64,000 bases of DNA. It comes from Chloroflexota bacterium. Its GTDB lineage: Bacteria > Chloroflexota > Anaerolineae > Anaerolineales > Anaerolineaceae. A model generated the notes under the pieces. It was not told where the DNA came from, made no database searches, and was given only the letters and a program-made list of their open reading frames with translations. The stretch covers positions 1,550,001 through 1,614,000 of the forward strand of contig CP069394.1 of NCBI GenBank assembly GCA_016887485.1, given 5' to 3'. Shown one piece after another: positions 34,834 through 43,014 of the stretch (position 1 is its first letter; each line of letters starts with the position of its first letter). Position numbers and translations under genes: made by a program.

Positions 34834-36512
34834 TGCAGACGTTTCACCACATTTTAAAAAACCATTACGAAAATCGACCGGATGAGATCGCCCTCACATT
34901 GCAGCATGCCGGTGAGGAAGACCGACAGATCACCGTGCGCCAGCTGGTCACGAGTGCGGTCAGCGCCCAGCGCAAGCTGGAAGCTGAAGGCATTCAGCCC
35001 GGTGAGGTGGTGCTGCTGATCTTCCAACATGGTCATGACCTGATCCGCACCTATTTCGGCACCATCCTGCATGGGGCGATCCCTTCGATCATGCCCTATC
35101 TGACGGAAAAGCTCCAACCGGAAAAATACCGCCGGGACCTTGCCTCATTGATCGAAGTGACCAAACCCGCCGCAATTTTCACCTATGCAGAATTTGAAAT
35201 GGAAGTGCGCGCCGCTCTCAAGGAAGAGGATTCGGTCCGCACGGTGATGGTGGCGGAACAACTCGGTGAAGGTGAAGAGCCAGTCTTTGACCTCTCCCGC
35301 CGAAAACCTAAAGACATCGTGCTGCTCCAGCATTCCTCCGGCACTACCGGCCTGCAAAAGGGCGTCGCTCTTTCGCACCAGGCAGTTCTGAACCAGGTCA
35401 GCGCTTATGCTGATGTGCTTCATATTGATCCAAAATCGGATGTATTGGTCAGCTGGCTGCCCCTCTATCACGACATGGGCCTGATCGCCGGCTTCCTGAT
35501 GCCGATCCTCTACGGCCTGCCGCTGGTATTGATGTCCCCCTTCGACTGGGTCCGGGCACCCTATAGGCTGATGCAGGCTGTCAGCCAATACAAGGGCACC
35601 CTGGTCTGGCTGCCGAACTTTGCCTATAACTTCTGCGCCACCAAGATCCGCCCCCGTCACATGGAAGGGGTTGACCTCAGCTCCTGGCGGCTGGTGACGA
35701 ATTGCTCTGAGCCGATGCGCAATGACAGCCAGCAGCTTTTCCTGGAAGCCTTCAAACCCTATGGCTTCAAAGAAAGCGCGCTTGGCACCAGTTACGCTAT
35801 GGCGGAAAACACCTTTGCCGTCACACAGGGCGGCGTGGACAGCCCCGTCCGGATTGACCCCGTGGATCGAGATGCTGTTCAGACCGAACGAATCGCCAGG
35901 CCGGCTATTGAAGGCCAGCCCTCCATTGACATGGTCTCCGCCGGCAAGCCCATCCCCAACACCCAGGTGAAAATAGTGGATGCGGATGGTAATGCCCTGC
36001 CGGAGCGGCACATTGGTGAGATCGCACTACTCTCAGACTGTATGCTGACGGAATATTATCACCGACATGACGCCACCGAACAAGCCTTCATTGATGGCTG
36101 GTACCTGACCGGTGACTATGGCTATATGGCAGATGGCGAAGTGTATATTTCCGGTCGCAAAAAGGACCTGATTATCGTGGGCGGCAAGAACATCTACCCC
36201 CAAGACCTTGAGCGGATCGCCTATACCATTCCCGGCGTGCACCCCGGCCGGGCCGTGGCCTTTGGTATCTTCTCACAGAAGATGGGCACCGAACAGGTAG
36301 TTCTGGTGGCGGAAGTGGATACCGCTGAGGAGGAAGAAAAGCAGCGGATCGCTAATGACATCCGCCAGACCATCACCCAGGATTCAGCGGTTGCGCTGCG
36401 CCATGTGCACCTGGTGGAAGATGGCTGGATCGTCAAGACCAGTTCCGGCAAGACTGCCCGTTTGGCAAACCGGGATAAATTCCTCGAAGAAACCGGTTTC
36501 AAGGTTATCTAA
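34833..36512 (+). CDS. acyl-AMP ligase of the FAAL type
   Basis: A 559-residue adenylate-forming enzyme that would activate a carboxylic acid with ATP and load it on the adjacent carrier protein. Motifs: HSSGTTGLQKGVALSH (P-loop-like A3), SWLPLYHDMGLIAGFLMPI, typical of fatty-acyl-AMP ligases, TGDYGYMADGEVYISGRKKDLIIVGGKNIYPQDLE, and a C-terminal lysine in SSGKTAR (Lys540). It starts within the ACP stop (TAATG). In the dlt system this slot is taken by DltA, a D-alanine activating enzyme; the FAAL features here suggest a fatty or other aliphatic acid instead. The exact acid cannot be told. Confidence 0.85.
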   Translation: MQTFHHILKNHYENRPDEIALTLQHAGEEDRQITVRQLVTSAVSAQRKLEAEGIQPGEVVLLIFQHGHDLIRTYFGTILHGAIPSIMPYLTEKLQPEKYRRDLASLIEVTKPAAIFTYAEFEMEVRAALKEEDSVRTVMVAEQLGEGEEPVFDLSRRKPKDIVLLQHSSGTTGLQKGVALSHQAVLNQVSAYADVLHIDPKSDVLVSWLPLYHDMGLIAGFLMPILYGLPLVLMSPFDWVRAPYRLMQAVSQYKGTLVWLPNFAYNFCATKIRPRHMEGVDLSSWRLVTNCSEPMRNDSQQLFLEAFKPYGFKESALGTSYAMAENTFAVTQGGVDSPVRIDPVDRDAVQTERIARPAIEGQPSIDMVSAGKPIPNTQVKIVDADGNALPERHIGEIALLSDCMLTEYYHRHDATEQAFIDGWYLTGDYGYMADGEVYISGRKKDLIIVGGKNIYPQDLERIAYTIPGVHPGRAVAFGIFSQKMGTEQVVLVAEVDTAEEEEKQRIANDIRQTITQDSAVALRHVHLVEDGWIVKTSSGKTARLANRDKFLEETGFKVI

Positions 36513-36530
36513 GATCAAACTCCAAAAAAC

Positions 36531-36555
36531 ACAAGGCACCGTTATGGTGCCTTGT
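36531..36555. terminator. terminator closing the Dlt-like operon
   Basis: Perfect 10-bp stem ACAAGGCACC / GGTGCCTTGT with a 5-base loop, flanked by an A-run on one side and T-rich DNA on the other. It lies between convergent genes and can serve both. Confidence 0.8.
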
Positions 36556-36575
36556 CTATTTAAAGTTTAATCAAC

Positions 36576-37583
36576 CTAGCGGTGAGGAAACACCCGTTGG
36601 ATCAGGGCTTCCTGATCGCCAACCACTTCCAACCCTGCATTTTCACCGATGCTTTGATAAAGCACCTGACCATCCAGGTCCTCAAATTTAACTCTGAAAC
36701 AGGCATTCAGACTTTCCAGAATCCGCCGCTCCATCGCCACAGTCGTGGGCGCCTGTAAAAGCCCTCCCGCATTCTGCCGAGCTTCCACTTTCAGGCGATG
36801 GGTCCGATTGCGGAAGGTCAACCGCACCCAGTTATCCTCGACGACCAATTCTTCAATTTTTCCGCCATTATAGGTCGTGAACCGGTGAAGTTGGCCTTCA
36901 AAATAGAACCCAACGATGAACCCGCCAAAAGACCGTCCCAGCCAGGGAATCACCGCCACGGACAACATCAGGCTGATCCCGGGCCGGTCAAAGTGATTAC
37001 TTTGTCCCCATATCCAGGCCGAAGGGAATTGACGGCCCCAATCCTTCTCGATGAAGCCCCTGCCGCCGCTAAAATCAATCTCTTGCCTGTTAAGCCTGAG
37101 AGAGCCAGAGATCTCATGATCCAGGCTGACCACACCATGATAGCACTCCATGAATGGCACCCAGGCAAACCACCCCATTGCGCCAACCGATGTCAAACGT
37201 ACGGGCCAGGGGGTCAACCCACTGAAATTCAGCGTTCCGTGGAGAGATATATTATGCTCATCAATATCCAGATTGATTTCACCAGCAGAGAAGAAATTTT
37301 CCCCAATCAATATTTCAAAGCTATCCGGTGAAGCCTTGAAATCCTCATATGGAAACCGAAGATAAGCACCAGCCTCCGATTCCGAATCAAAGACCTGAAT
37401 AAAAGCATGCCGCTTCTCACGATCCTCGCTCAGATATATACCTGGGATAATTGCCAATCGGTGACTGCCATCCCGGCTGACCAGCTTGAAATACCAGCCT
37501 TCAAAGAAGGGCGGATTTGCTGTAAAACCATGATATCTTTCCGGGTGAAGTCGGTTGCCTAATCCCACGGTCAATCCTTTCAC
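36576..37583 (-). CDS. tocopherol-cyclase-family protein
   Basis: A 335-residue protein of the tocopherol cyclase (VTE1-like) family. Signatures include HGF-ANPPFFEGWYFKLV near the N-terminus and FSGGRGFIEKDWGRQFPSAWIWGQSNHF in the middle. Plant members close the chroman ring of tocopherol; most bacterial members have no known substrate and act as lipid-binding beta-barrels or cyclases. A methyltransferase gene lies 19 bases upstream on the same strand. The start is GTG at 37583, or GTG at 37568, which has the better ribosome site (AAAGGA, six bases away). Confidence 0.75.
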   Translation of the reverse strand: MKGLTVGLGNRLHPERYHGFTANPPFFEGWYFKLVSRDGSHRLAIIPGIYLSEDREKRHAFIQVFDSESEAGAYLRFPYEDFKASPDSFEILIGENFFSAGEINLDIDEHNISLHGTLNFSGLTPWPVRLTSVGAMGWFAWVPFMECYHGVVSLDHEISGSLRLNRQEIDFSGGRGFIEKDWGRQFPSAWIWGQSNHFDRPGISLMLSVAVIPWLGRSFGGFIVGFYFEGQLHRFTTYNGGKIEELVVEDNWVRLTFRNRTHRLKVEARQNAGGLLQAPTTVAMERRILESLNACFRVKFEDLDGQVLYQSIGENAGLEVVGDQEALIQRVFPHR

Positions 37584-37602
37584 TTGTCAGCCCACAGATC
37601 GA

Positions 37603-38238
37603 TCAGCTCTTTTGGATCTTGTAGATCCCAGCACAATCCGAGGTCTGCGTATACTGAACCTTCAGGCCTAACACCTCCATTTGCGGGATCATCGTCTCTG
37701 CGCACCAATAGAATTCTGAATCATCCCATTGATTGGCAAAACGTTGGAAACCCACTCGAAATGCCGCCTGGGTCTGAAATGAAATATCTGCAATTAGTAC
37801 AACCCCATCATCGGCCAAATGATCCGCGACCAGACTCTTGAGGACCGCCAGCTTTTGCTCATCGGTGAACTCATGAAAGGTATACCCGGAGATGATCCGA
37901 TTAAAAGGCTGGTGAATCTCCTCGGGCCACTCATCTGACAGCAAGTCCAGTTGGAGTAAATGTGCCTCAGGGAGAACTTCAGCCGCCTTGTCCAACATGG
38001 CAGCCGAAAAATCCACACCCCACAATTGACCTGGAGGAATAGACAGCCTGACACCCAAAGCGCCCGTGCCGATCCCAAGATCCAACACTTTATGGATTGG
38101 CTGAAGCTCAGCAGCCTGAATTAAACAATCAAGGGTCTGTTCGTAACCGATAAAAGGAAATTCTCCATCGCTGACATCATCCTGATAGGTTTGAGACCAA
38201 TGATTGAATAAGGCTTCTCTACCGTTGTTGTCTGGCAT
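37603..38238 (-). CDS. class I SAM-dependent methyltransferase
   Basis: A 211-residue methyltransferase. It has the SAM-binding motif VLDLGIGTGALGVRL, the acidic loop VDFSAAML, and motif IV region FNRIISGYTFHEFTDEQK, as in the YrrT-like small-molecule methyltransferases. The ATG at 38238 is chosen for its AAAGGA site; the longer open frame to 38379 has none and overlaps the divergent promoter. It forms a two-gene operon with the tocopherol-cyclase-like gene. The substrate is unknown; a lipophilic quinol or phenol is possible by context only. Confidence 0.8.
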   Translation of the reverse strand: MPDNNGREALFNHWSQTYQDDVSDGEFPFIGYEQTLDCLIQAAELQPIHKVLDLGIGTGALGVRLSIPPGQLWGVDFSAAMLDKAAEVLPEAHLLQLDLLSDEWPEEIHQPFNRIISGYTFHEFTDEQKLAVLKSLVADHLADDGVVLIADISFQTQAAFRVGFQRFANQWDDSEFYWCAETMIPQMEVLGLKVQYTQTSDCAGIYKIQKS

Positions 38239-38310
38239 ATTTTCCTTTCTATTCACCCCTAATTGTAATCCCTTGCCCAAAAAACTAGTAAAACCCTGAA
38301 AAACCCAGGC

Positions 38311-38341
38311 TTGCAACTTATCAGGGCCTTTCTCGTATAAT
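38311..38341 (+). promoter_or_regulatory. possible promoter of the GIN-domain lipoprotein
   Basis: TATAAT at 38336-38341 with TTGCAA 19 bases upstream; the spacing is longer than ideal. Confidence 0.35.
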
Positions 38342-38378
38342 ATATATACTGAAAGATATTTAAAGAAAGGCATAATCA

Positions 38379-39125
38379 ATGAAAACCAAGAAGATATTCC
38401 TTATCAGCGCCCTGCTACTTTTGAGCGCAACCCTGATGGCCTGCTCGTTTCCCATTATTAGGGTCGTCAAGGGCTCTGGCACGCTGACAACCGAGACCCG
38501 TAGCATTAACAATTTCAATGCGATCCAATTGGATGGCGCGGGCCAACTGGTGATCACCCAGGGTGACACTGTCGCACTGCAGATTGAGGCTGAGGACAAC
38601 ATCCTCCCCTATTTGAAATCCACCGTTGAAGGGGGCACACTGGTTCTCGGCTTCCAGGACCATTTCTGGCAGAAATCCCTGCTTCCTACCGAAACCATCA
38701 CTTATTCTTTGGTCGTCACGGACTTAAATGCCATCACCTTCAATGGCGCGGGCGACATGGATATGAACCTGCTGGACACCGACACCCTGAGCATTACTGT
38801 CAATGGCGCTGCACAAGCTCACATCACAGACCTGACGGCGGACTCACTGATCATCCAGATCAATGGCACCGGCAATGTCAATATCAGTGGTGAGGTCAAT
38901 TCCCAGATACTCGGTATAGATGGCGCCGGCACCATCCAAAATGGCGATCTCAAGACCTCGCAGACTGTCCTCACATCAAATGGGCTGGGTATTGCCACCG
39001 TTTGGGTCACGGACAGCCTTGAAGTCACTTTTAATGGCGGCGGCACATTGAATTATTTCGGAGAACCTGCTATCATCCAAAATATCAATGGCGCGGCAAA
39101 CATCACTCATCTTGGCAGTAAATAA
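38379..39125 (+). CDS. GIN-domain (DUF2807) lipoprotein
   Basis: A 248-residue surface lipoprotein (signal peptide ending in LMACS near residue 22) with a DUF2807 beta-solenoid. The N-terminal part TETRSINNFNAIQLDGAGQLVITQGD and the later repeated 'FNGAGDMDMN', 'VNGAAQAHIT' units parallel the protein at 2020, which lacks a signal peptide. The family is widespread in envelope-associated proteins of unknown role. A membrane protein of the DUF5668/LiaF-like type follows after 61 bases; GIN-domain and LiaF-like proteins are often neighbours, which suggests envelope-stress duties (inference). Confidence 0.85.
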   Translation: MKTKKIFLISALLLLSATLMACSFPIIRVVKGSGTLTTETRSINNFNAIQLDGAGQLVITQGDTVALQIEAEDNILPYLKSTVEGGTLVLGFQDHFWQKSLLPTETITYSLVVTDLNAITFNGAGDMDMNLLDTDTLSITVNGAAQAHITDLTADSLIIQINGTGNVNISGEVNSQILGIDGAGTIQNGDLKTSQTVLTSNGLGIATVWVTDSLEVTFNGGGTLNYFGEPAIIQNINGAANITHLGSK

Positions 39126-39186
39126 TTAATTTTTGTTCATCACCTGCTGGAAAGTTTTCCAGCAGGATTAATTAAAAGGAATCAAA

Positions 39187-39690
39187 ATGAAAAAGAAATC
39201 AGGTATTTTTACTGGGATCATCATGATTTTGTTGGGTGGTCTCTTCCTGGCTGGTGAACTCTACCCCGAAATCTTCAGCTTCTGGAGCTGGCCCTTCATC
39301 CTCATAGGTCTGGGCGTCATGTTCCTGCTTTGGGCTCTGATTTCCGGCACCGGCGGCCTCGCCATCCCAGGTTCGATCCTTTCCGGCTTGGGCGGAATCT
39401 TCTATTATCAGGAACTTACCCAAAACTGGGACTCCTGGGCCTATATCTGGGCACTGATCCCCGGCTTTGTGGGTATTGGCATTCTGCTGAAGGGGCTGAT
39501 TGATAAGAACTTCAAAGATACGACCAATGCGGCTTTGACCCTCATCATTATCAGCGCTGTGCTGTTCTTTGCCTTCGGCACTCAGTTCGGTCTGCAATCC
39601 TATGTGATGACCTACTGGCCGATCCTGTTGATCCTCCTTGGCCTCGTCTCCCTGGTCAAAGCTCTGCTCAAGAAAAAAGAACAGATCTAA
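39187..39690 (+). CDS. DUF5668/LiaF-N-like membrane protein
   Basis: A 167-residue membrane protein with about five or six spans and short loops. The opening GIFTGIIMILLGGLFLAGELYPEIFSFWSWPFILIGLGVMFL and the late MTYWPILLILLGLVSLVKALL are the repeated 'WPlllIl.G' pattern of the DUF5668/LiaF N-terminal domain. It ends in a Lys-rich tail. AAAGGA precedes the ATG. It probably forms an operon with the GIN-domain lipoprotein upstream. Confidence 0.75.
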   Translation: MKKKSGIFTGIIMILLGGLFLAGELYPEIFSFWSWPFILIGLGVMFLLWALISGTGGLAIPGSILSGLGGIFYYQELTQNWDSWAYIWALIPGFVGIGILLKGLIDKNFKDTTNAALTLIIISAVLFFAFGTQFGLQSYVMTYWPILLILLGLVSLVKALLKKKEQI

Positions 39691-39710
39691 CCCACCTTTC
39701 TATCTATACA

Positions 39711-39740
39711 AAAAGAGACGCTGATGACAGCGTCTCTTTT
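39711..39740. terminator. GAGACG-type terminator hairpin, copy 2
   Basis: Perfect 13-bp stem AAAAGAGACGCTG / CAGCGTCTCTTTT with an ATGA loop and A/T runs on both sides. It is placed between convergent genes. Confidence 0.85.
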
Positions 39741-39761
39741 ATTTTAACAGGTCTATTCCAA

Positions 39762-40253
39762 TCAGGATTCAAAATTATCCCAGGCCGTCTTCACCCGTTC
39801 ATAAGTCTCAGTCAGTGATTCAGGCAATACCCGGGTCTCACCCACCGTAGACATGAAATTCGTGTCGCCGCCCCAACGAGGAACAACGTGCATATGCAAA
39901 TGGTCCGCAACACCAGCCCCAGCCATCTCGCCTAGGTTCAAACCCACATTGAATCCTTGGGGCTTATAAACTATTTGTAGGACATCAACGGCCTTGTTGG
40001 TCATTTCCATCATCTCGGCCCTGGCAGCCTGCGAAAGGGCATGCAGTCGGTCCACATGGGCATAGGGCACGCACATCACATGCCCGCTCGTATAAGGGAA
40101 GCGGTTGAGGATCATGAAAACATGCTCTCCGCGATGGAAAATAAGGTTATCCACGCCATCCGGCTCCTCAGCCGCCAGGCAAAAGACACAACCGGGATAG
40201 TCGTGATGTTCTTGAATATATTTCATACGCCAGGGTGTCCAGATTAGATCCAC
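39762..40253 (-). CDS. HIT family protein, Ap4A-phosphorylase/Fhit-like
   Basis: A 163-residue histidine-triad protein. The opening LIWTPWRMKYIQ and CVFC (Cys22, Cys25) followed by the triad DHLHMHVVPRW (His118, His120, His122) match the bacterial group related to Fhit and AP-4-A phosphorylase. It would cleave dinucleoside polyphosphates or similar adducts. It is longer and distinct from the HinT-like protein at 3459. A lone gene, divergent from xseA. Confidence 0.88.
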   Translation of the reverse strand: MDLIWTPWRMKYIQEHHDYPGCVFCLAAEEPDGVDNLIFHRGEHVFMILNRFPYTSGHVMCVPYAHVDRLHALSQAARAEMMEMTNKAVDVLQIVYKPQGFNVGLNLGEMAGAGVADHLHMHVVPRWGGDTNFMSTVGETRVLPESLTETYERVKTAWDNFES

Positions 40254-40271
40254 TATTGAGTCATCCTTATT

Positions 40272-40299
40272 TTGATATTGGATAATTGTATCAGATAAT
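40272..40299 (+). promoter_or_regulatory. possible promoter of xseAB
   Basis: TTGATA, 16-base spacer, GATAAT, about 57 bases before the xseA ATG. Confidence 0.4.
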
Positions 40300-40356
40300 C
40301 ATCTTGACGGATTTGTTGTTATACTTAAGCATTCGCGCATTATCAAGCGACCAATT

Positions 40357-41592
40357 ATGGAACAATTTTCGCTATTTCAACCCAAGAACGTTCTCAAAGT
40401 CAGTCAACTGACCACTTATTTGCGCCAGTTACTGGAGGATGATCCCATCCTGCAGGATGTCTGGGTGGAGGGTGAGATCTCCAATTTTGCCCAGCCGTCA
40501 TCCGGCCACCTTTATTTCACCCTCAAGGATGGCGACGCTGCAATCCGCTGCGTCATGTGGCGGAACGCTGCCCAGCGGATGAATTTTGCCCCCAGAGAAG
40601 GCATGGCAGTCCAGGCGCATGGCAGCATGGGGATTTATGAAACCAGCGGTCAGGTCCAGCTCTATGTGGATACGATGACGCCGGCTGGGGAAGGCGCACT
40701 CTTCCAGGAATTTCTTAGACTTAAAGCCAAACTGGAAGCTGAAGGCCTTTTTGAGGAAGAACTCAAGAGACAAACTCCCTGGCTGCCAAAGGTGATCGGC
40801 ATTGTGACTTCACCCACCGGCGCGGCCCTCCAGGATATGCTCAACACGATCACCCGGCGCTATCCCGTGGCCGAGGTGGTTCTCTCACCTACCCCTGTGC
40901 AGGGCATTGACGCCCCGGCAGGGATCGTAGCTGCGCTGGAACGCCTCAATCGGGAAGTGGCACCTGATGTGATCCTGATTGGGCGCGGCGGTGGCTCAAT
41001 TGAAGACCTCTGGGCCTTCAACGACGAGGCTGTTGCCCGGGCTGTGGCTGCCTCGGAAGCGCCCATCATCTCCGGTGTGGGCCATGAGACCGACTTCACC
41101 CTAACCGACTTTGCCGCTGACCGCCGGGCGCCCACCCCAACTGCCGCCGCTGAACTCGCTACGCCGGACCGGATGGAATTGCTGGGCATCATTGCTGAAT
41201 TGGAAAATCGTCATAGAACACGGCTGCGAGAATCCCTCGTTGTTCTGGGCTGGGAGGTCGCACAATGGACCAACAACCTCGAGCGCCACTCCCCCCATTA
41301 CCGGGTGGATAATTACCGCCAGCGCCTGGATGAAGTACAATTGCGACTGGAGCGATCCATCCAGGCCAACTTCGAGCATAGTAAGCTCACCCTGGCGCAC
41401 CTGACCCAGTCCCTGCACAGCCTGAGCCCGATGGCCGTACTGAAACGAGGTTATGCGATCGTCACCCGCGAAGAGGATGGGCAAGTTGTGAAAGACACCA
41501 GCCAGGTGGCTGTTGATGAAAACCTACACGTCCGGGTTAGCCAGGGAAGCCTGTCCGCTCGGATTTCAAAGATTAACCCAGGAGGTTCCTGA
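40357..41592 (+). CDS. xseA: exodeoxyribonuclease VII large subunit
   Basis: The catalytic subunit of ExoVII, which degrades single-stranded DNA to oligonucleotides. A 411-residue protein with the N-terminal OB fold (LKVSQLTTYLRQLLEDDPILQDVWVEGEISNF), the catalytic domain (IGIVTSPTGAALQDMLNTI, LIGRGGGSIEDLWAFNDE, ISGVGHETDFTL), a coiled coil, and the C-terminal ALKRGYAIV-type segment (VLKRGYAIVTREEDGQVV). Its stop overlaps the xseB start by one base. Confidence 0.95.
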   Translation: MEQFSLFQPKNVLKVSQLTTYLRQLLEDDPILQDVWVEGEISNFAQPSSGHLYFTLKDGDAAIRCVMWRNAAQRMNFAPREGMAVQAHGSMGIYETSGQVQLYVDTMTPAGEGALFQEFLRLKAKLEAEGLFEEELKRQTPWLPKVIGIVTSPTGAALQDMLNTITRRYPVAEVVLSPTPVQGIDAPAGIVAALERLNREVAPDVILIGRGGGSIEDLWAFNDEAVARAVAASEAPIISGVGHETDFTLTDFAADRRAPTPTAAAELATPDRMELLGIIAELENRHRTRLRESLVVLGWEVAQWTNNLERHSPHYRVDNYRQRLDEVQLRLERSIQANFEHSKLTLAHLTQSLHSLSPMAVLKRGYAIVTREEDGQVVKDTSQVAVDENLHVRVSQGSLSARISKINPGGS

Positions 41593-41828
41593 TGCCAGAT
41601 AAAGTACAAACAGAGATCCAGAAAATGGATTTTGAAGCCGCTTTCACCGCCCTGCAGGAGAATGTCACCCTGCTGGAAGGCGAAGAATTGCCCCTCGAAA
41701 AAGCCCTGGAAGTCTATGAACGCGGCCAGCTGCTGGCCCGGCACTGTGCAGAACTGCTGGAAACAGCCGAAATTAAACTCCGTCAACTTTCTCAGGACGC
41801 CGCCTCTCAAGCGCCTTCTGAAGGATAA
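41592..41828 (+). CDS. xseB: exodeoxyribonuclease VII small subunit
   Basis: A 78-residue helical partner of XseA. The family pattern is FEAAFTALQENVTLLEGEELPLEKALEVYERGQLLARHC with the usual small-subunit length. ATG at 41592 sits in TGATG with the xseA stop, giving translational coupling and a balanced subunit ratio. Confidence 0.93.
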   Translation: MPDKVQTEIQKMDFEAAFTALQENVTLLEGEELPLEKALEVYERGQLLARHCAELLETAEIKLRQLSQDAASQAPSEG

Positions 41829-41834
41829 TTAACC

Positions 41835-42296
41835 ATGCCCTTAATTGATGTCATTAGAAACCCCGTCCTGATCAGCAGCCTGGTTGCCTCCTTCCTGGCG
41901 CAGATCCTCAAACTCCCCCTGGAATATCTGCGAACGAAAAAGTGGGATTGGTCCCTGATGCTCAGCACAGGCGGTATGCCCAGTTCCCATTCCGCGATGG
42001 TCACAGCCGCAGCAGCGGGTGTGGGGCACTATATGGGCTTTGATACCCCCGCTTTCGGTCTGGCAATCGCCCTGGCCGCCGTGGTGATCTATGACGCCAC
42101 GAACATCCGCCGTCAGGCCGGCTTCCACGCCCAACAGATCAACCGCATCATCGATGAGTTTATTCAAGGCAAAGCCAAACCCTTGGAAGAATATCAGGAA
42201 TTAAAAGAAGTCCTCGGTCATTCCCCTATGGAAGCCCTGGGCGGCATCATTCTAGGCCTCTTGATCAGTATCGCCGCTTGGCAGATCTGGCCGTAA
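41835..42296 (+). CDS. DUF212 / divergent PAP2 family membrane protein
   Basis: A 153-residue membrane protein of the YuiD/DUF212 (acid phosphatase/vanadium haloperoxidase-related) family. Key stretch: GGMPSSHSAMVTAAAAG near residues 46-62, then VVIYDATNIRRQAGFHAQQIN, and a C-terminal span. Possible lipid phosphatase activity is by family resemblance only. AAGGA lies before the ATG, 6 bases after the xseB stop, so it is likely the third gene of the xse operon. Confidence 0.85.
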   Translation: MPLIDVIRNPVLISSLVASFLAQILKLPLEYLRTKKWDWSLMLSTGGMPSSHSAMVTAAAAGVGHYMGFDTPAFGLAIALAAVVIYDATNIRRQAGFHAQQINRIIDEFIQGKAKPLEEYQELKEVLGHSPMEALGGIILGLLISIAAWQIWP

Positions 42297-42333
42297 TATC
42301 TTTCAATATTCTTCTACCAAAACTTTCATTAGT

Positions 42334-42362
42334 TTGACATATTGAATAAAAACAAATATAAT
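42334..42362 (+). promoter_or_regulatory. perfect-consensus sigma-70 promoter of the AT-rich cassette
   Basis: TTGACA (42334-42339), exactly 17 bases, TATAAT (42357-42362). All twelve consensus positions match. Transcription would begin near 42369, just before the first cassette gene. Confidence 0.85.
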
Positions 42363-42379
42363 TTATTAAAAGAATTAAT

Positions 42380-43006
42380 ATGGGCGGGGTAATGAGCAAA
42401 ATAGAGGTCCCTCAAAATTATAAAAAAGAGTTTGTTGATTTATGTAAAAGGACTAACGTAATTCGACCTGCACGCTTTACATTAACCCGTGATGGTAAAA
42501 GAGTCCCTATTCTTTATCATGATCGCTTTTGGAAAAAACCAGAGGTTATAACAAAATTATCTAAAATTACTTGCGATTTAATTGAAATTAATTCTCAAAT
42601 AGTTGATCAATGTAATGCCATAATTTGTATTACCACATTGTTGGGGACATTAGGCCCAATACCAATAATGCCTTTCATTAGCCAAAAATTCAATTGGGAT
42701 AATTATGTAATAAAAGAAGATACTCCTGGCGAATTCAACATTTATCCTAACATTTCAAGAAATTTAGATGATTCTCAAGATCTAGCTGAGATTACTTTCT
42801 TATTATTTATTGATGGGACCGTTAGAGGATCTTCAATTGTTAGAACAAAAAACACAATAATTAATTTAGGTGGACATGTTGGTGGCCTGTTTATGTTCAC
42901 AGATGTTGATAACCATCTAAGTTCTACCCAATCCATTATCGATGATGTTCCAACCTTATCAATTTTATCAGGGGAAGAACTTCTAATTTTAACTAAAGAG
43001 GGTTAA
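42380..43006 (+). CDS. phosphoribosyltransferase-like protein 1
   Basis: A 208-residue protein in AT-rich DNA unlike its neighbours. It resembles the orotate phosphoribosyltransferase fold: an opening RPARFTLTRDGKRVPILYHDRF (like the OPRT 'G.F.L.SGk.s..Y.D'), a core CNAIICITTLLGTLGPIPIMPF, and a PRPP-motif-like strand and loop FLLFIDGTVRGSSIV. The canonical TGGS loop is altered, so activity is uncertain. The start may be the ATG at 42380 or at 42392. First gene of a four-gene unit behind a perfect promoter. Confidence 0.55.
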   Translation: MGGVMSKIEVPQNYKKEFVDLCKRTNVIRPARFTLTRDGKRVPILYHDRFWKKPEVITKLSKITCDLIEINSQIVDQCNAIICITTLLGTLGPIPIMPFISQKFNWDNYVIKEDTPGEFNIYPNISRNLDDSQDLAEITFLLFIDGTVRGSSIVRTKNTIINLGGHVGGLFMFTDVDNHLSSTQSIIDDVPTLSILSGEELLILTKEG

Positions 43007-43014
43007 TTCAACTT

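Noticed and set aside
40304-40325. TTGACG and TATACT before xseA considered as a promoter
   Set aside because: The spacer is only 10 bases, too short for sigma-70 recognition. The TTGATA-16-GATAAT pair just upstream is better.
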